Source: Hymenobacter sedentarius
Lineage (GTDB): Bacteria > Bacteroidota > Bacteroidia > Cytophagales > Hymenobacteraceae
Assembly (NCBI RefSeq): GCF_001507645.1
Contig: NZ_CP013909.1
Location: 806,001-870,000, forward strand
DNA length: 64,000 bases
Direction: 5' to 3'
The position numbers and the translations under genes were made by a program. The notes beneath the pieces were generated by a model. That model saw only the letters and a program-made list of their open reading frames with translations. It made no database searches and had not been told where the DNA came from. Shown in pieces: positions 1 through 9,066 of the stretch (its first letter is position 1; each line of letters starts with the position of its first letter).

Positions 1-695
1 CTGACCAAGTCGCCATCGTAACCGGGGCCAGCCGCGGCATTGGCCGGGCCGTGGCGCTGCTGCTCGCCCTGCAGGGAGCCAAAGTAGTGGCCGTGTCCCG
101 CAGCGAGGCCGAGCTGGCCGAACTGACTTGCAAAACCAAGGGCCTGAGCATTGTGGCCGACGTATCGGACGAGCTGGACGCCCAGCACGTAATAGCCGAA
201 ACCCTGCGCAACTTCGGGCGCCTCGACATGCTCATCTGCAACGCCGGGGTGGGGTCGTTCAATCAGCTTGAGGATTTTGCTTCGGCCGAGTGGGACCGGA
301 TATTCGACACCAACGTGAAGGGCACCTTCCTGATGTGCAAGGCCGCGGTACCGCACTTTAAAGAGCGCAAAAAGGGCCACATCGTGGGCATTACCTCCGA
401 CGTGGCCAAGCGCACCTTCCCGCACGGCACCGTGTACGGGGCCAGCAAGTTTGCCCAGGATGCGCTGCTGGCCAGCCTGCGCAAGGAGGTGCGCCCCCAC
501 GGCATCAAGGTGACCACCATTTACCCCGGGCTGGTCGATACGCACTTCAACGACACCACACCCGGCAGCCCCGAAGCCGAAAAAACCCACCTGCGCCCCT
601 CCGACATCGCCCAGGCCGTGCGCTACGTGCTCGAAGCCCCAGCCCACGTGGTAGTCGACGAGCTGATGCTGCACCCCTTCACGCAGGAATGGTAA
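1..695 (+). CDS. SDR family oxidoreductase (5' end outside window)
   Basis: NAD(P)-dependent short-chain dehydrogenase/reductase. The reading frame is open from base 3 and already encodes the TGASRGIG cofactor-binding motif at about 21-44, so the true start lies before the window and the GTG at 51 is not the start. Downstream the chain shows the NAG motif (ICNAGVG) and the catalytic YxxxK pair (YGASK, about 436-450), which fits classical SDRs of roughly 240 residues. The substrate cannot be read from sequence. The gene ends 94 bp before the amylase gene, so co-transcription is possible but not shown. Confidence 0.9.
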   Translation, partial: DQVAIVTGASRGIGRAVALLLALQGAKVVAVSRSEAELAELTCKTKGLSIVADVSDELDAQHVIAETLRNFGRLDMLICNAGVGSFNQLEDFASAEWDRIFDTNVKGTFLMCKAAVPHFKERKKGHIVGITSDVAKRTFPHGTVYGASKFAQDALLASLRKEVRPHGIKVTTIYPGLVDTHFNDTTPGSPEAEKTHLRPSDIAQAVRYVLEAPAHVVVDELMLHPFTQEW

Positions 696-789
696 TATTT
701 CACTTAATGAAGATTTTTTGGGCTTAACTGCCCACTATTAGGGGCCGATTCTTCCTTCTTCATTAAGCGCTGCGCTATCTTGCCGCACC

Positions 790-2613
790 ATGAAAAAATT
801 GTTGCTGGCTGGCGGCCTTCTCTCTTTGGCTGCATTCTCTTTGCCCAACCCTCCCGTGCCTACTAAACGCACCACCACCAACGACCCCAACACCACCGCG
901 GAGGTACCCCAGGACAACAAGTTGGTCATCTACCAGTTGATGACGCGCTTGTTTGGCAACAAGGTGGCCCTGAACAAGCCCTACGGTACCATCGCGGAAA
1001 ACGGCTGCGGCAAGTTCAACGACATCACCGACAAGGCCCTCGACGAAATCAAGAAGATGGGCGTGAGCCACGTGTGGTACACCGGCGTGATTGAGCACGC
1101 CACCATGACGGACTACGCCGCCCAGGGCATCCCCGCCGACGACGCCGACGTGGTAAAGGGCCGCGCCGGCTCGCCCTACGCCATCAAGGACTACTACGAC
1201 GTGGCGCCCGACCTGGCCGTGGTGGTGAAAAACCGCATGCCCGAGTACGAGGCCCTCATCAAGCGCACCCACGACCACGGCCTGAAGGTGCTCATGGACT
1301 TCATTCCGAACCACGTGGCGCGCTCCTACAAGTCGGACGCCAAGCCCCAGGGCGTGGTGGACCTGGGCGCCCAGGACGACAAGACCAAGGCCTTCGCGCC
1401 CAACAACAACTTCTACTACCTACCCGGCAAGAGCTTTGTGGTGCCCGCCGGCTACAACCCGCTGGGCCCGCTCCGGGGCCCGCGCGAAGACGGCAAGTAC
1501 ACCGAAACCCCCGCCAAAGCCACCGGCAACGACGTATTCTCGGAAGCCCCGCACGTCGACGACTGGTTTGAAACCACCAAGCTCAACTACGGCGTGGACT
1601 ACCAGAACGCCCGCAAAGGGTACTTCAGCCCCGTGCCCGACACTTGGAAGAAGATGCGCGACATTCTCGTATTCTGGGCTGGCAAAAAAGTAGACGGCTT
1701 CCGCTGCGACATGGCCGAGATGGTGCCCCTGGAGTTCTGGGCCTACGTCATTCCGGAGGTGAAAAAGGTGAACCCCAACATCATCTTCATCGCCGAAGCC
1801 TACAACCCCAAGCAGTACAAAACCTTCCTGGAGCAGGGCAAATTCGACTTTCTCTACGACAAAGTGGGCCTCTACGACGGCCTGCGCCGCCTCATGCGGC
1901 AGGAAGGCTCCACCGAGGACATCACCAAGGTGTGGAAGGAAGAAAGCAACGGCTTCGCGTCGCACATGCTGCGCTTTCTGGAAAATCACGACGAGCAGCG
2001 CATTGCCTCCAAGGACTTTGCCACCGACCCCAAGCGCGCCATTCCGGCCATGACCGTGACGGCCACCCTAGCCAGCGGCCCGGTGATGCTTTATTCCGGC
2101 CAGGAAGTGGCCGAGCCCGCCCACGGCAGCGAAGGCTTCAGCGGCGAAGACGGCCGCACGTCCATCTTCGACTACTGGGGCGTGCCCGAGCACCAGAAGT
2201 GGATGAACCAGGGCAAGTTCGACGGGGCCAAGCTCAGCGCGGAGCAGAAAAACCTGCGCAGCTTCTATGCCCGCTTGCTCAACCTAGCCAGCACCAGCGA
2301 CGCCATCCGCAAAGGGCGCTTCTACGAGCTGCAGGACGCCAACAACCTGGGCAAGGAATACAACCAGAAGCACCTCTACACCTACCTGCGCTACACCGAC
2401 AAGCAGCAGCTGCTGGTGGTGGTCAACTTCAGCGCCGACAAAACCTACCGGCCTACCATCAACGTGCCCGCCGAGGCCGTGGCGGCCATGGGCCTGAACA
2501 CCAAAAAATTCTACACCTACACCGACGTGCTGAACCCGGGCGAGGTCCGCAACACCCTCAACCTCACGCTAGCTCCGTTATCGGCCTATATATTTGAAAT
2601 AAAGCCCCGGTAA
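790..2613 (+). CDS. Secreted alpha-amylase family (GH13) protein
   Basis: A 607-residue glycoside hydrolase of family 13, predicted to cleave alpha-glucans outside the cytoplasm. The N-terminus (MKKLLLAGGLLSLAAFSL) is a signal peptide. The four GH13 signatures are visible in order: DFIPNH (about residue 170), GFRCDM with the nucleophile Asp (about 307), FIAEAY with the acid/base Glu (about 336), and ENHDEQ with the third acidic residue (about 399). The C-terminal part looks like the usual beta-sandwich domain. A sugar-type MFS transporter follows on the same strand after 97 bp, which suggests uptake of the released maltooligosaccharides. No SusC/SusD pair is present nearby. Exact specificity (amylase, neopullulanase or other) is not determinable. 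Confidence 0.9.
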   Translation: MKKLLLAGGLLSLAAFSLPNPPVPTKRTTTNDPNTTAEVPQDNKLVIYQLMTRLFGNKVALNKPYGTIAENGCGKFNDITDKALDEIKKMGVSHVWYTGVIEHATMTDYAAQGIPADDADVVKGRAGSPYAIKDYYDVAPDLAVVVKNRMPEYEALIKRTHDHGLKVLMDFIPNHVARSYKSDAKPQGVVDLGAQDDKTKAFAPNNNFYYLPGKSFVVPAGYNPLGPLRGPREDGKYTETPAKATGNDVFSEAPHVDDWFETTKLNYGVDYQNARKGYFSPVPDTWKKMRDILVFWAGKKVDGFRCDMAEMVPLEFWAYVIPEVKKVNPNIIFIAEAYNPKQYKTFLEQGKFDFLYDKVGLYDGLRRLMRQEGSTEDITKVWKEESNGFASHMLRFLENHDEQRIASKDFATDPKRAIPAMTVTATLASGPVMLYSGQEVAEPAHGSEGFSGEDGRTSIFDYWGVPEHQKWMNQGKFDGAKLSAEQKNLRSFYARLLNLASTSDAIRKGRFYELQDANNLGKEYNQKHLYTYLRYTDKQQLLVVVNFSADKTYRPTINVPAEAVAAMGLNTKKFYTYTDVLNPGEVRNTLNLTLAPLSAYIFEIKPR

Positions 2614-2641
2614 CGTTGCCGGAGTACACGGCGGAATTTTG

Positions 2642-2649
2642 TAAGTTTG
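2642..2649 (+). promoter_or_regulatory. Candidate -7 box (TAAGTTTG) for the MFS gene
   Basis: TAAGTTTG matches the Bacteroidota -7 consensus TAnnTTTG and lies about 60 bp before the transporter ATG. No convincing -33 TTG was found at the expected distance, so this is a weak call. Confidence 0.4.
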
Positions 2650-2710
2650 AAGGCCGTGCCGCCCCCACCACCGGAGGGCTGCGCGGCCTTCACTTTCTTC
2701 CCCTTCTCCG

Positions 2711-4123
2711 ATGGCTGCTCCCACCGCCGTTTCCTCGGTTAGTACCCGCGAAAAACCCCGCCTCAGCTTCTGGCAAATCTGGAACATGAGTTTCGGATTC
2801 CTCGGCATTCAATTCGGCTTTGCGCTGCAAAACAGCAACATGAGCCGGATTTTTGAAACCATGGGGGCCAAGACCGACGAAATAGCCTACCTGTGGCTGG
2901 CCGCGCCCATCACGGGCCTGCTGGTGCAGCCCATCATCGGCTACCTGTCCGACCGCACCTGGCACCCCACCTTTGGCCGGCGGCGCCCCTTCTTTTTCAT
3001 CGGGGCGGTGCTGGCTTCTCTGGCCCTGGTGGTGATGCCCAACGTGACGGCGCTCTGGATGGCGGCCGGCATGCTCTGGATTCTGGACTCGAGCATCAAC
3101 ATTTCCATGGAGCCCTTCCGGGCCCTGGTCGGCGACCTGCTGCCCTCGCAGCAGCGCACCACGGGCTTTGGCGCCCAAACCTTCTTTATCGGCGTGGGGG
3201 CCATCGTGGGCTCCTCACTGCCGTGGATATTCGCCAACTGGTTTGGCGTATCCAACACGCCCGAGCCCGGCCACATTTCGCTATCGCTGAAGTACGCGTT
3301 TTACGTGGGCGGGCTGGTGTTCTTCCTCGCCGTGCTCTGGACCATCCTGCGCACCAAGGAGTACCCGCCCGAAAACCTAGCCGAATTTGAAGCCGAAAAG
3401 AAGCGCACGGCCGGCTTTGCTAACGGCTTCCGGGAGTCGTTTCAGGGCATCTTCCACATGCCCAAAACCATGCGTCAGCTGGCCGTGGTGCAGTTCTTTT
3501 CCTGGTTTGCGCTGTTTTCGATGTGGATATACACCACGCAGGCCGTCACCAGCCACGTGTTCCACACCACCGACACCACCTCAGCGCTCTACAACAAAGG
3601 CGGCGACTGGGTGGGCGTGTGCTTCTCAGTCTACAACGGCTTGTCGGCGGTAGTAGCCCTGCTGCTGCCCATGGTGGCCCGGGCCACCAGCCGCCGCTTC
3701 ACCCACATGCTGGCCTTGGTAATGGGTGGCGTGGGGCTAATTTCCATCTACTTCATTCACGACTACCACTACATCCTGTTGTCGATGGTGGGCGTGGGCA
3801 TTGCCTGGGCCAGCATCCTGTCGGTGCCCTACGCCATGCTGGCCGGGGCCCTGCCCGCCAATAAGATGGGCTACTACATGGGCGTGTTCAACTTCTTTAT
3901 CGTAATTCCGCAAGGCGCGGCCGGCCTGATTCTGGGCCCGCTCACCAAGCATGTGTTTCACGACCAGCCCATTTACACCCTCATGCTAGGCGGCGTGTCC
4001 ATGATAATCTCGGGCCTGCTCACCCTGCGCGTGCACGACGCCGACGACATCCGCCTGCCCATCGAAGCGCCCGCCGAAAGCCTGGGCTACGACGCCCTCT
4101 CCCCCGCCAACCCGGAAGTATAA
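2711..4123 (+). CDS. MFS sugar transporter (SLC45/maltose-sucrose type)
   Basis: A 470-residue inner-membrane carrier with about twelve hydrophobic segments. The stretch IGYLSDRTW followed by FGRRRPF is the MFS loop 2-3 signature (GxxxDRxGRR) in the form seen in SLC45-like and GPH-type disaccharide symporters. The conserved acidic-rich segment around SSINISMEPFRALVGD also fits this group. It sits directly after a secreted GH13 amylase, so maltose or maltooligosaccharide import by cation symport is the likely role. That role is inferred from context, since substrate specificity cannot be read from the sequence. Start chosen at the ATG giving a short polar N-terminus before the first membrane helix. 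Confidence 0.85.
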   Translation: MAAPTAVSSVSTREKPRLSFWQIWNMSFGFLGIQFGFALQNSNMSRIFETMGAKTDEIAYLWLAAPITGLLVQPIIGYLSDRTWHPTFGRRRPFFFIGAVLASLALVVMPNVTALWMAAGMLWILDSSINISMEPFRALVGDLLPSQQRTTGFGAQTFFIGVGAIVGSSLPWIFANWFGVSNTPEPGHISLSLKYAFYVGGLVFFLAVLWTILRTKEYPPENLAEFEAEKKRTAGFANGFRESFQGIFHMPKTMRQLAVVQFFSWFALFSMWIYTTQAVTSHVFHTTDTTSALYNKGGDWVGVCFSVYNGLSAVVALLLPMVARATSRRFTHMLALVMGGVGLISIYFIHDYHYILLSMVGVGIAWASILSVPYAMLAGALPANKMGYYMGVFNFFIVIPQGAAGLILGPLTKHVFHDQPIYTLMLGGVSMIISGLLTLRVHDADDIRLPIEAPAESLGYDALSPANPEV

Positions 4124-4238
4124 TTGGGTATTTTCCGCTGCGTACTTCTACGGCCTTTGGCCTAGAAACCCGCACTAATCCCAGCAACAGCCGCCAGCCC
4201 TGCCTGCGTATCCAGAAGGTTCATCTTTCGGGTCTCGT

Positions 4239-5339
4239 ATGCTGCTGGCGGCTGTTTTCTTTGGGCTATTCTTTAGTGTTTGCATCGCCGCGTTGGTGTG
4301 GCCCCGGCCGCGGGCCCGGCGGCGGGGGCCCCGGCGGGTGGGCCGGCCACGGGTGAGCATTCTGGTAGCGGCCCGCAACGAGGAGGCCACCATCGAGCGC
4401 TGCCTTCGCTCGCTGGCTGCCCAGCATTACCCAGCCAGCCGCCTGGAAATCCTGATTGCCGACGATGGCTCCACCGACAACACGGCCGCGGTGGTGCGGG
4501 CCTTTATTGCGGGCAAGCCGCAGTTTCGGCTGCTGGCGGTGCCCGGCGGCGCGGGTGCCATCCGGGGCAAGACCAATGCCCTGGCCCACCTCTGCCGCGT
4601 GGCCACGGCCGACTATTTCCTGTTTACCGATGCTGACATGGCGTTGGCGCCCGACTGGGTTTCGGCCATGCTGGCTGCCGCCACGCCCGGGGTGGGCGTG
4701 GTCACGGGCATCACCACGGCCGGGGGCGGCCTGTTTGGGCGCCTGCAGGGGCTGGACTGGCTTTTTGGGCTGAACCTCATCGGCTTGCTGGCCGACCACG
4801 GCCTGCCCGCCACCGCCCTGGGCAACAACATGCTCCTCACCCGCGCGGCCTACCACGACGTGGGCGGCTACGAGGGCATGGCCTTCAGCACCCACGAAGA
4901 CCTGCAGATATTTCGGCGCATCGTGGCCCGGGGCTGGGGCTTCCGCAACCTTTGCTCGCCGGCCGTGCTGGGGGTTTCGGCCCCCCAGCCCACCGTGGCC
5001 GCCTTGCTCCAGCAACGCAAGCGCTGGATGAAAGGCACCACCGACTTGCCGTGGTATTGCAGCGGGTTGTTTGGGCTCTACGCGGCTTTTTACACCGTGC
5101 TGTTCTGGCCGGGCCTGCTGCCGCTGGCGCCGTTGGCACTGCTGTACGGCGGCAAAGTATTCCTCCAAACTTTGTTTTTGCACGCTGCCCTGCGCCGGGT
5201 GGGGCGGCGCGAGCGGCTGGGCGTGCTGCTGCTCTACGAGCCCTACCTGTGCCTGATGTCGGTGCTGGTGCTGGCGTACGTGCTGTGGCCCGGGCCCGTA
5301 GAGTGGAAGCAGCGCCGCTACACCTGGGCCGAGGCCTGA
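4239..5339 (+). CDS. Glycosyltransferase family 2, membrane-anchored
   Basis: A 366-residue processive-type GT2. An N-terminal membrane helix (LLAAVFFGLFFSVCIAALVW) leads into a GT-A domain with the nucleotide-sugar motif DDGSTDN (about residue 75), the metal-binding DAD (about 130) and the QRKRW acceptor/processivity motif (about 258-262). Two or three hydrophobic segments close the protein. This layout resembles hyaluronan/cellulose-synthase-like or carotenoid-glycosylating GT2 enzymes. The convergent FAD oxidoreductase starts only 4 bp after the stop. That enzyme is amine-oxidase/desaturase-like, so a shared carotenoid or lipid pathway is conceivable but unproven. Confidence 0.88.
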   Translation: MLLAAVFFGLFFSVCIAALVWPRPRARRRGPRRVGRPRVSILVAARNEEATIERCLRSLAAQHYPASRLEILIADDGSTDNTAAVVRAFIAGKPQFRLLAVPGGAGAIRGKTNALAHLCRVATADYFLFTDADMALAPDWVSAMLAAATPGVGVVTGITTAGGGLFGRLQGLDWLFGLNLIGLLADHGLPATALGNNMLLTRAAYHDVGGYEGMAFSTHEDLQIFRRIVARGWGFRNLCSPAVLGVSAPQPTVAALLQQRKRWMKGTTDLPWYCSGLFGLYAAFYTVLFWPGLLPLAPLALLYGGKVFLQTLFLHAALRRVGRRERLGVLLLYEPYLCLMSVLVLAYVLWPGPVEWKQRRYTWAEA

Positions 5340-5343
5340 GGCC

Positions 5344-6636
5344 CTACTCAATCAGCATTTCGGCCACTTCCCGGCCCGTGGCCAACGCCGCATTCAGCGA
5401 AGGGTAAGCCGCCCAATCGCTGCAGCGGTACAGGCCCTCGGCCAGCTTGAGGGGCTGCCGAACCGGCTGCCCCGCCAGGTACACGGGCAAGGCGGCGGCA
5501 ATGCGGTAGGTGCGCAGGTGCTGCCACTGCCGGGCCGCGGGTCCAAACCATGCCGCCAGCTCTTCGCGCAGGCGGGTTGTAAGTTCGGCTCCGTTCAGGC
5601 TGCGTTCGCCGTGGGTGCTCACCGAAACCAGCGACTTCCCCGCCGGGGCGTACGCCGCGCTGACATCGGCCGGGAAGCTCACGTTGTGGGCCAGCGCGTT
5701 GGGGCTGGCGTTCAGCCGCAAGAGTTTATCGCCCCGGCCCGGCGAATGGCCTTCGGCCGCGAAATAGGTACACGTAGTAATGCGCGCCGCCGTGGGAAAG
5801 CTGGCGGCTTTCACGCTGAAGCCGTCGTCGGCGTTGCCGCTGCGGCCGGCCAGCAGGCGCAGGGCCGTGAGCCCGTCGGTGGCCACCACCACGGCCGCGC
5901 CCTGCAGCACCTGCCCCGAGGTGAGCCGTACCTGCGTGCCCTCCACCGCCGCTACCGGTGTACTCAGGCGCACGGCTCCGGCGGGCAGGCGGCTGGCCAG
6001 CTGCTCGGGCAGCTGCTGCATGCCCAGGGCCGGGATGGCGGCCTCGCCGGTCACAAACTGCTGAAACACAAACTCGAAGAAATTGCTGGCTGTGCTCAGG
6101 TCCCGGTCGAGAAAGACACCCCCGAAGAACGGCTTGAAAAAGGTGTTTATCATCTGCTCGCTCCAGCCGTAGCGCCGCAGGAAGCTGAGCGTATCGGTGG
6201 CCGGGCGGGCCAGCAGTTCTTCCGGCGTGTACTTCAGCACGTGCCGCACCAGGCTCACGATGCGCAGCTTATCGGCCAGCGTACCGACGGGGGATTTAAG
6301 CGCCGAAAAAGCTGCCAGCGGGCGCTGCAGCGGGTTTTGCAAGGCGGTTTCCTGGCCGTCGGGCATCCGAATAACGGCGCCCGAGCGAAAGGCTTTCAGG
6401 TTCAATGCCTGGTAGTCGAACATGCGCCGCGCCTCGGGGTAGTTGGTGAGCAGCACTTGGAAGCCCCGGTCAAGCCGGAAGCCCTCGGCGGTCACGTCGG
6501 TGCGCACGCGGCCGCCCACCGCATCCGCCGCATCGAGCACCAGCACCGACTGGCCGGCGCGGTGCAGCCACGTGGCGCAAGCCAAGCCGGCCATGCCAGC
6601 GCCAACGATGATGATGGGTTTTGAACTAGAAATCAT
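5344..6636 (-). CDS. FAD-dependent amine-oxidase/desaturase-like oxidoreductase
   Basis: A 430-residue flavoprotein. The N-terminus carries the dinucleotide-binding fold (IIVGAGMAGLACA) and then GGRVRTD, the second FAD-contact motif of the amine oxidase/protoporphyrinogen oxidase/phytoene desaturase superfamily. A C-terminal motif (RCSDWAAYPSLNAALATGREVAE) is the usual FAD-closing segment with the G-S-x-N-A-A pattern partly kept. It is convergent with the upstream glycosyltransferase gene, with a 4-bp gap and no visible terminator between them. The substrate is unknown. Confidence 0.85.
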   Translation of the reverse strand: MISSSKPIIIVGAGMAGLACATWLHRAGQSVLVLDAADAVGGRVRTDVTAEGFRLDRGFQVLLTNYPEARRMFDYQALNLKAFRSGAVIRMPDGQETALQNPLQRPLAAFSALKSPVGTLADKLRIVSLVRHVLKYTPEELLARPATDTLSFLRRYGWSEQMINTFFKPFFGGVFLDRDLSTASNFFEFVFQQFVTGEAAIPALGMQQLPEQLASRLPAGAVRLSTPVAAVEGTQVRLTSGQVLQGAAVVVATDGLTALRLLAGRSGNADDGFSVKAASFPTAARITTCTYFAAEGHSPGRGDKLLRLNASPNALAHNVSFPADVSAAYAPAGKSLVSVSTHGERSLNGAELTTRLREELAAWFGPAARQWQHLRTYRIAAALPVYLAGQPVRQPLKLAEGLYRCSDWAAYPSLNAALATGREVAEMLIE

Positions 6637-6773
6637 GAATGGAAAGATGACACAGACAGCCCAATCCGGTTAGGAGAATACAGCCGGGCCCGGAAGGTGC
6701 GAATTGTTGCACTACCTGCAACTGCGTAGAATAGGCTCCATACGCAGGGAGCAGCGCAAAGGTCGAGGTTGAC

Positions 6774-7523
6774 CTAAAACAGCTTGGGCATCTTGTGTTC
6801 CTTCCACTTTTTGCGCGTTTTCATGGTCCAGAACTCGGCCACGCCGTCCCGCCGCAGGCTCATTTGCCAGGCGCCCATCTGCTGGCCCAAGCGGTAGCCG
6901 GTGGCCTGGTCCTGCGGGTACCGCTTCTGAATAAGGGCGTAGTCGGCAGGGGCAATGTCTTTGCCAACCTCGCCGTGGCAGCGCAGGCAGAGGGCATTGT
7001 TGAGCACAATGGGCCGCTGGTAGAAAAACACTTCCTGCGACTCGCGCGAGATGGTGCGGGTGGTGTCGGTGCGCATTTCGCCGGCCGGCAGCACGCCGCG
7101 GTGGGCGGGGTTGCGGGGCCGTTCGCTCACGCGGCGGGGCGTGGCCTTGAGCACGCCCGCCAGCGAATCCACGAAGCGGTAGGTTTCCGGCTTGCAAAAC
7201 GCGGCTGCCCGGGCCACGCCGCCCGCGGCCAGCTCGCGGGCCAGGGTGCGGCGCAGCAGCGTGTCGGCTGTGGCGCTGAGCGAATCGCCAGCCCAACGGG
7301 TGGCGTGCAGCAAGTCTTTGGGCATGATACGCTTCACTTCCCAGTTCTCGGCTTCGATGCCGATGCGCTTGCTGTCCTTGAGGTGCTCAATCTGGTCGGG
7401 GCGGCAGCCGGTAGCCGCCAGGGCCACGGCCAGCACAAGGGAGCTGCACCTGCCGGCACGATTGGCTGCCGGGCGCAGCAAGTTGAAGAGGCGAAAAAGG
7501 GGGTTTGACATCAAGGAGTGCAT
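6774..7523 (-). CDS. Lipoprotein with heme-type Tll0287-like (DUF3365) domain
   Basis: A 249-residue exported protein. The N-terminus has a hydrophobic stretch ending in a lipobox (LAATGC). The domain carries the RR.S...RNP pattern and a c-type heme-binding CLRCH motif, both typical of Tll0287-like/DUF3365 proteins, which bind heme c in a PAS-like fold. It is therefore likely a periplasmic heme sensor or electron carrier. ATG at 7523 is used; a second ATG four codons in is equally possible. It precedes thrC on the same strand by 38 bp only because it lies downstream of it, so it could be read through from the threonine operon. Confidence 0.78.
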   Translation of the reverse strand: MHSLMSNPLFRLFNLLRPAANRAGRCSSLVLAVALAATGCRPDQIEHLKDSKRIGIEAENWEVKRIMPKDLLHATRWAGDSLSATADTLLRRTLARELAAGGVARAAAFCKPETYRFVDSLAGVLKATPRRVSERPRNPAHRGVLPAGEMRTDTTRTISRESQEVFFYQRPIVLNNALCLRCHGEVGKDIAPADYALIQKRYPQDQATGYRLGQQMGAWQMSLRRDGVAEFWTMKTRKKWKEHKMPKLF

Positions 7524-7561
7524 GCAGTCGAAAGAAACGCGGAACGCGCCGCGGCCCGTTC

Positions 7562-8860
7562 CTACGCCATTAAGTAGGCTTTGAGTTGTTCGTAATCAAC
7601 CGCCAGCGGGACGCTTCGTTTTGGCCGGCCCTGCAGGTGCTGCACCGCCGCGGGCAGCGGAATGGCGTGGCCCAGAATTGGCTCCACTACGTCGGGAAAT
7701 TTGACGGGGTGCGCCGTGGCCAGAATCAGTCCTTCGGCCGCGGCGTGCTGTGCCTGGTAGCGGCGCAGGGCAGTGTAGGCCACGGCGCCGTGCGGGTCCA
7801 GCAGGTAGCCATCCTTGGCCCAAACCTGGCGAATCGCAGCCACGGTTTCGGCATCGGTCACGGTATCGGCGCTCAGGGCCGCCCGCATCTTGCCCAGGTC
7901 GTTGTCGAACAGCTCCAGAATGCGGGCAAAGTTGCTGGGGTTGCCCACGTCCATAGCATTGGAGAAGGTGGCCACGGCAGGGCGGGCTGTAAAATGGCCA
8001 GTGCGCAGGTACACTGGCACGGGGTCGTTGGCGTTGCAGGCCGCAATAAAATGGCCCAATGGAAGCCCCGAAGCCTGCGCCAGCAAACCAGCGCACAGGT
8101 TGCCAAAGTTGCCGCTGGGCACCGACACCACCGGCGCGGGCGCCGTGGCCGGCCACTGCTGCCAGGCAAAGCAGTAGTAAAGCTGCTGCGGCAGCCACCG
8201 CGCCACGTTGATGGAGTTGGCCGAGGTGAGGTAGCGCCGTTGGGCTAAATCCGGGTCGCGAAAGGCCTGCTTTACTAAGGCCTGGCAATCATCAAAAGTG
8301 CCGTCTACTTCGAGCGCGGCAATGTTTTGGCCCAAGGTGGTGAGCTGCTGCTCCTGCACCGGGCTCACCTTGCCCGAAGGGTAGAGTATCACCACTTCCA
8401 CGCCCGGCACGCCCAGAAAGCCGCTGGCCACCGCGCCGCCCGTGTCGCCAGAAGTGGCCACCAGCACCGTCACGGGCGGCGTGTCGCCGCGTTGGGCAAA
8501 GTAGCCCAGGCAGCGGCTCATAAACCGCGCCCCCACGTCTTTAAACGCCAGCGTGGGCCCGTGAAACAGCTCTAGCGCCGTCACGCCCGGCTCCACGGGC
8601 ACCAGCGGGAAGTCAAAGTCCACCGCCTCGGTGCAGATGCGCTGCAAGTCGCTGTCGGGCATGGTGCTGCCCACGTAGGGCCGCATCACGTTCAGGGCCA
8701 CCGTGGCTTTGCTCAGGCTGCGCAGCTCGCGCACAAAGCCCGCCGGAAACTTCGGGATGGATTCGGGGAAATACAGGCCGCCATCGGGCGCCTGCCCGGT
8801 TACGGCGGCGGTGCGAAAGTCAACCCGCGGCGACTGGTGGCGGAGGCTGTAGTATTTCAT
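7562..8860 (-). CDS. thrC: Threonine synthase
   Basis: Pyridoxal-phosphate enzyme that converts O-phosphohomoserine to threonine, the last step of the pathway. It has 432 residues, the usual bacterial length. The N-terminus (YYSLRHQSPRVDFRTAAVTG) and the PLP lysine motif FHGPTLAFKDVGARF are characteristic. So are SGDTGGAV and the SGNFGN phosphate-binding loop. It is third in a minus-strand thrA-thrB-thrC series. A long perfect hairpin lies in the 206-bp gap to thrB and may attenuate or process the transcript. Confidence 0.97.
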   Translation of the reverse strand: MKYYSLRHQSPRVDFRTAAVTGQAPDGGLYFPESIPKFPAGFVRELRSLSKATVALNVMRPYVGSTMPDSDLQRICTEAVDFDFPLVPVEPGVTALELFHGPTLAFKDVGARFMSRCLGYFAQRGDTPPVTVLVATSGDTGGAVASGFLGVPGVEVVILYPSGKVSPVQEQQLTTLGQNIAALEVDGTFDDCQALVKQAFRDPDLAQRRYLTSANSINVARWLPQQLYYCFAWQQWPATAPAPVVSVPSGNFGNLCAGLLAQASGLPLGHFIAACNANDPVPVYLRTGHFTARPAVATFSNAMDVGNPSNFARILELFDNDLGKMRAALSADTVTDAETVAAIRQVWAKDGYLLDPHGAVAYTALRRYQAQHAAAEGLILATAHPVKFPDVVEPILGHAIPLPAAVQHLQGRPKRSVPLAVDYEQLKAYLMA

Positions 8861-8938
8861 TTAACAAGTAGCAATTAACATTTAACAGCGGCCAGCGTGT
8901 AGAGCGGAGTGGTAGTAGGGCATCTTATCACGTCGTCT

Positions 8939-9023
8939 GTCATGCAGAGCGCAGCGAAGCATCTTATCACGTCACAACGTTTCGTGCAGCGGTGATAAGA
9001 TGCTTCGCTGCGCTCTGCATGAC
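8939..9023. repeat. Long perfect hairpin, GTCATGC-family copy A
   Basis: Two 32-bp arms, 8939-8970 and 8992-9023, are perfect reverse complements around a 21-bp loop. The arm begins GTCATGCAGAGCGCAG and ends with GAAGCATCTTATCAC. A partial extra copy (GCATCTTATCACGTC) lies just before at about 8920-8934. The same arm words recur at 19131, 27535, 29669 and 59179. No protein is encoded, so this looks like a non-autonomous REP/MITE-type element. Confidence 0.85.
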
Positions 9024-9034
9024 ACGAGGCCTGG

Positions 9035-9044
9035 TTGAGCTAAA
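9035..9044 (+). repeat. TTGAGCTAAA 10-mer copy 1
   Basis: Exact copy of a 10-mer that recurs six times in the window. This one lies between hairpin copy A and the thrB stop. Confidence 0.6.
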
Positions 9045-9066
9045 TAAGTCGTTCTGTTTTCAAACC

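Noticed and set aside
4266-5351. Minus-strand open frame opposite the glycosyltransferase gene
   Set aside because: Same composition artefact; product is Gln/His/Gly-rich with no family.
6637-6773. Possible small gene between the FAD oxidoreductase and the heme lipoprotein
   Set aside because: Frames are short and lack any start with a plausible ribosome site.
8939-9023. Hairpin A as a simple terminator of thrB
   Set aside because: It lacks a T run, has very long arms, and recurs elsewhere with different loops, so a mobile-type repeat explains it better.
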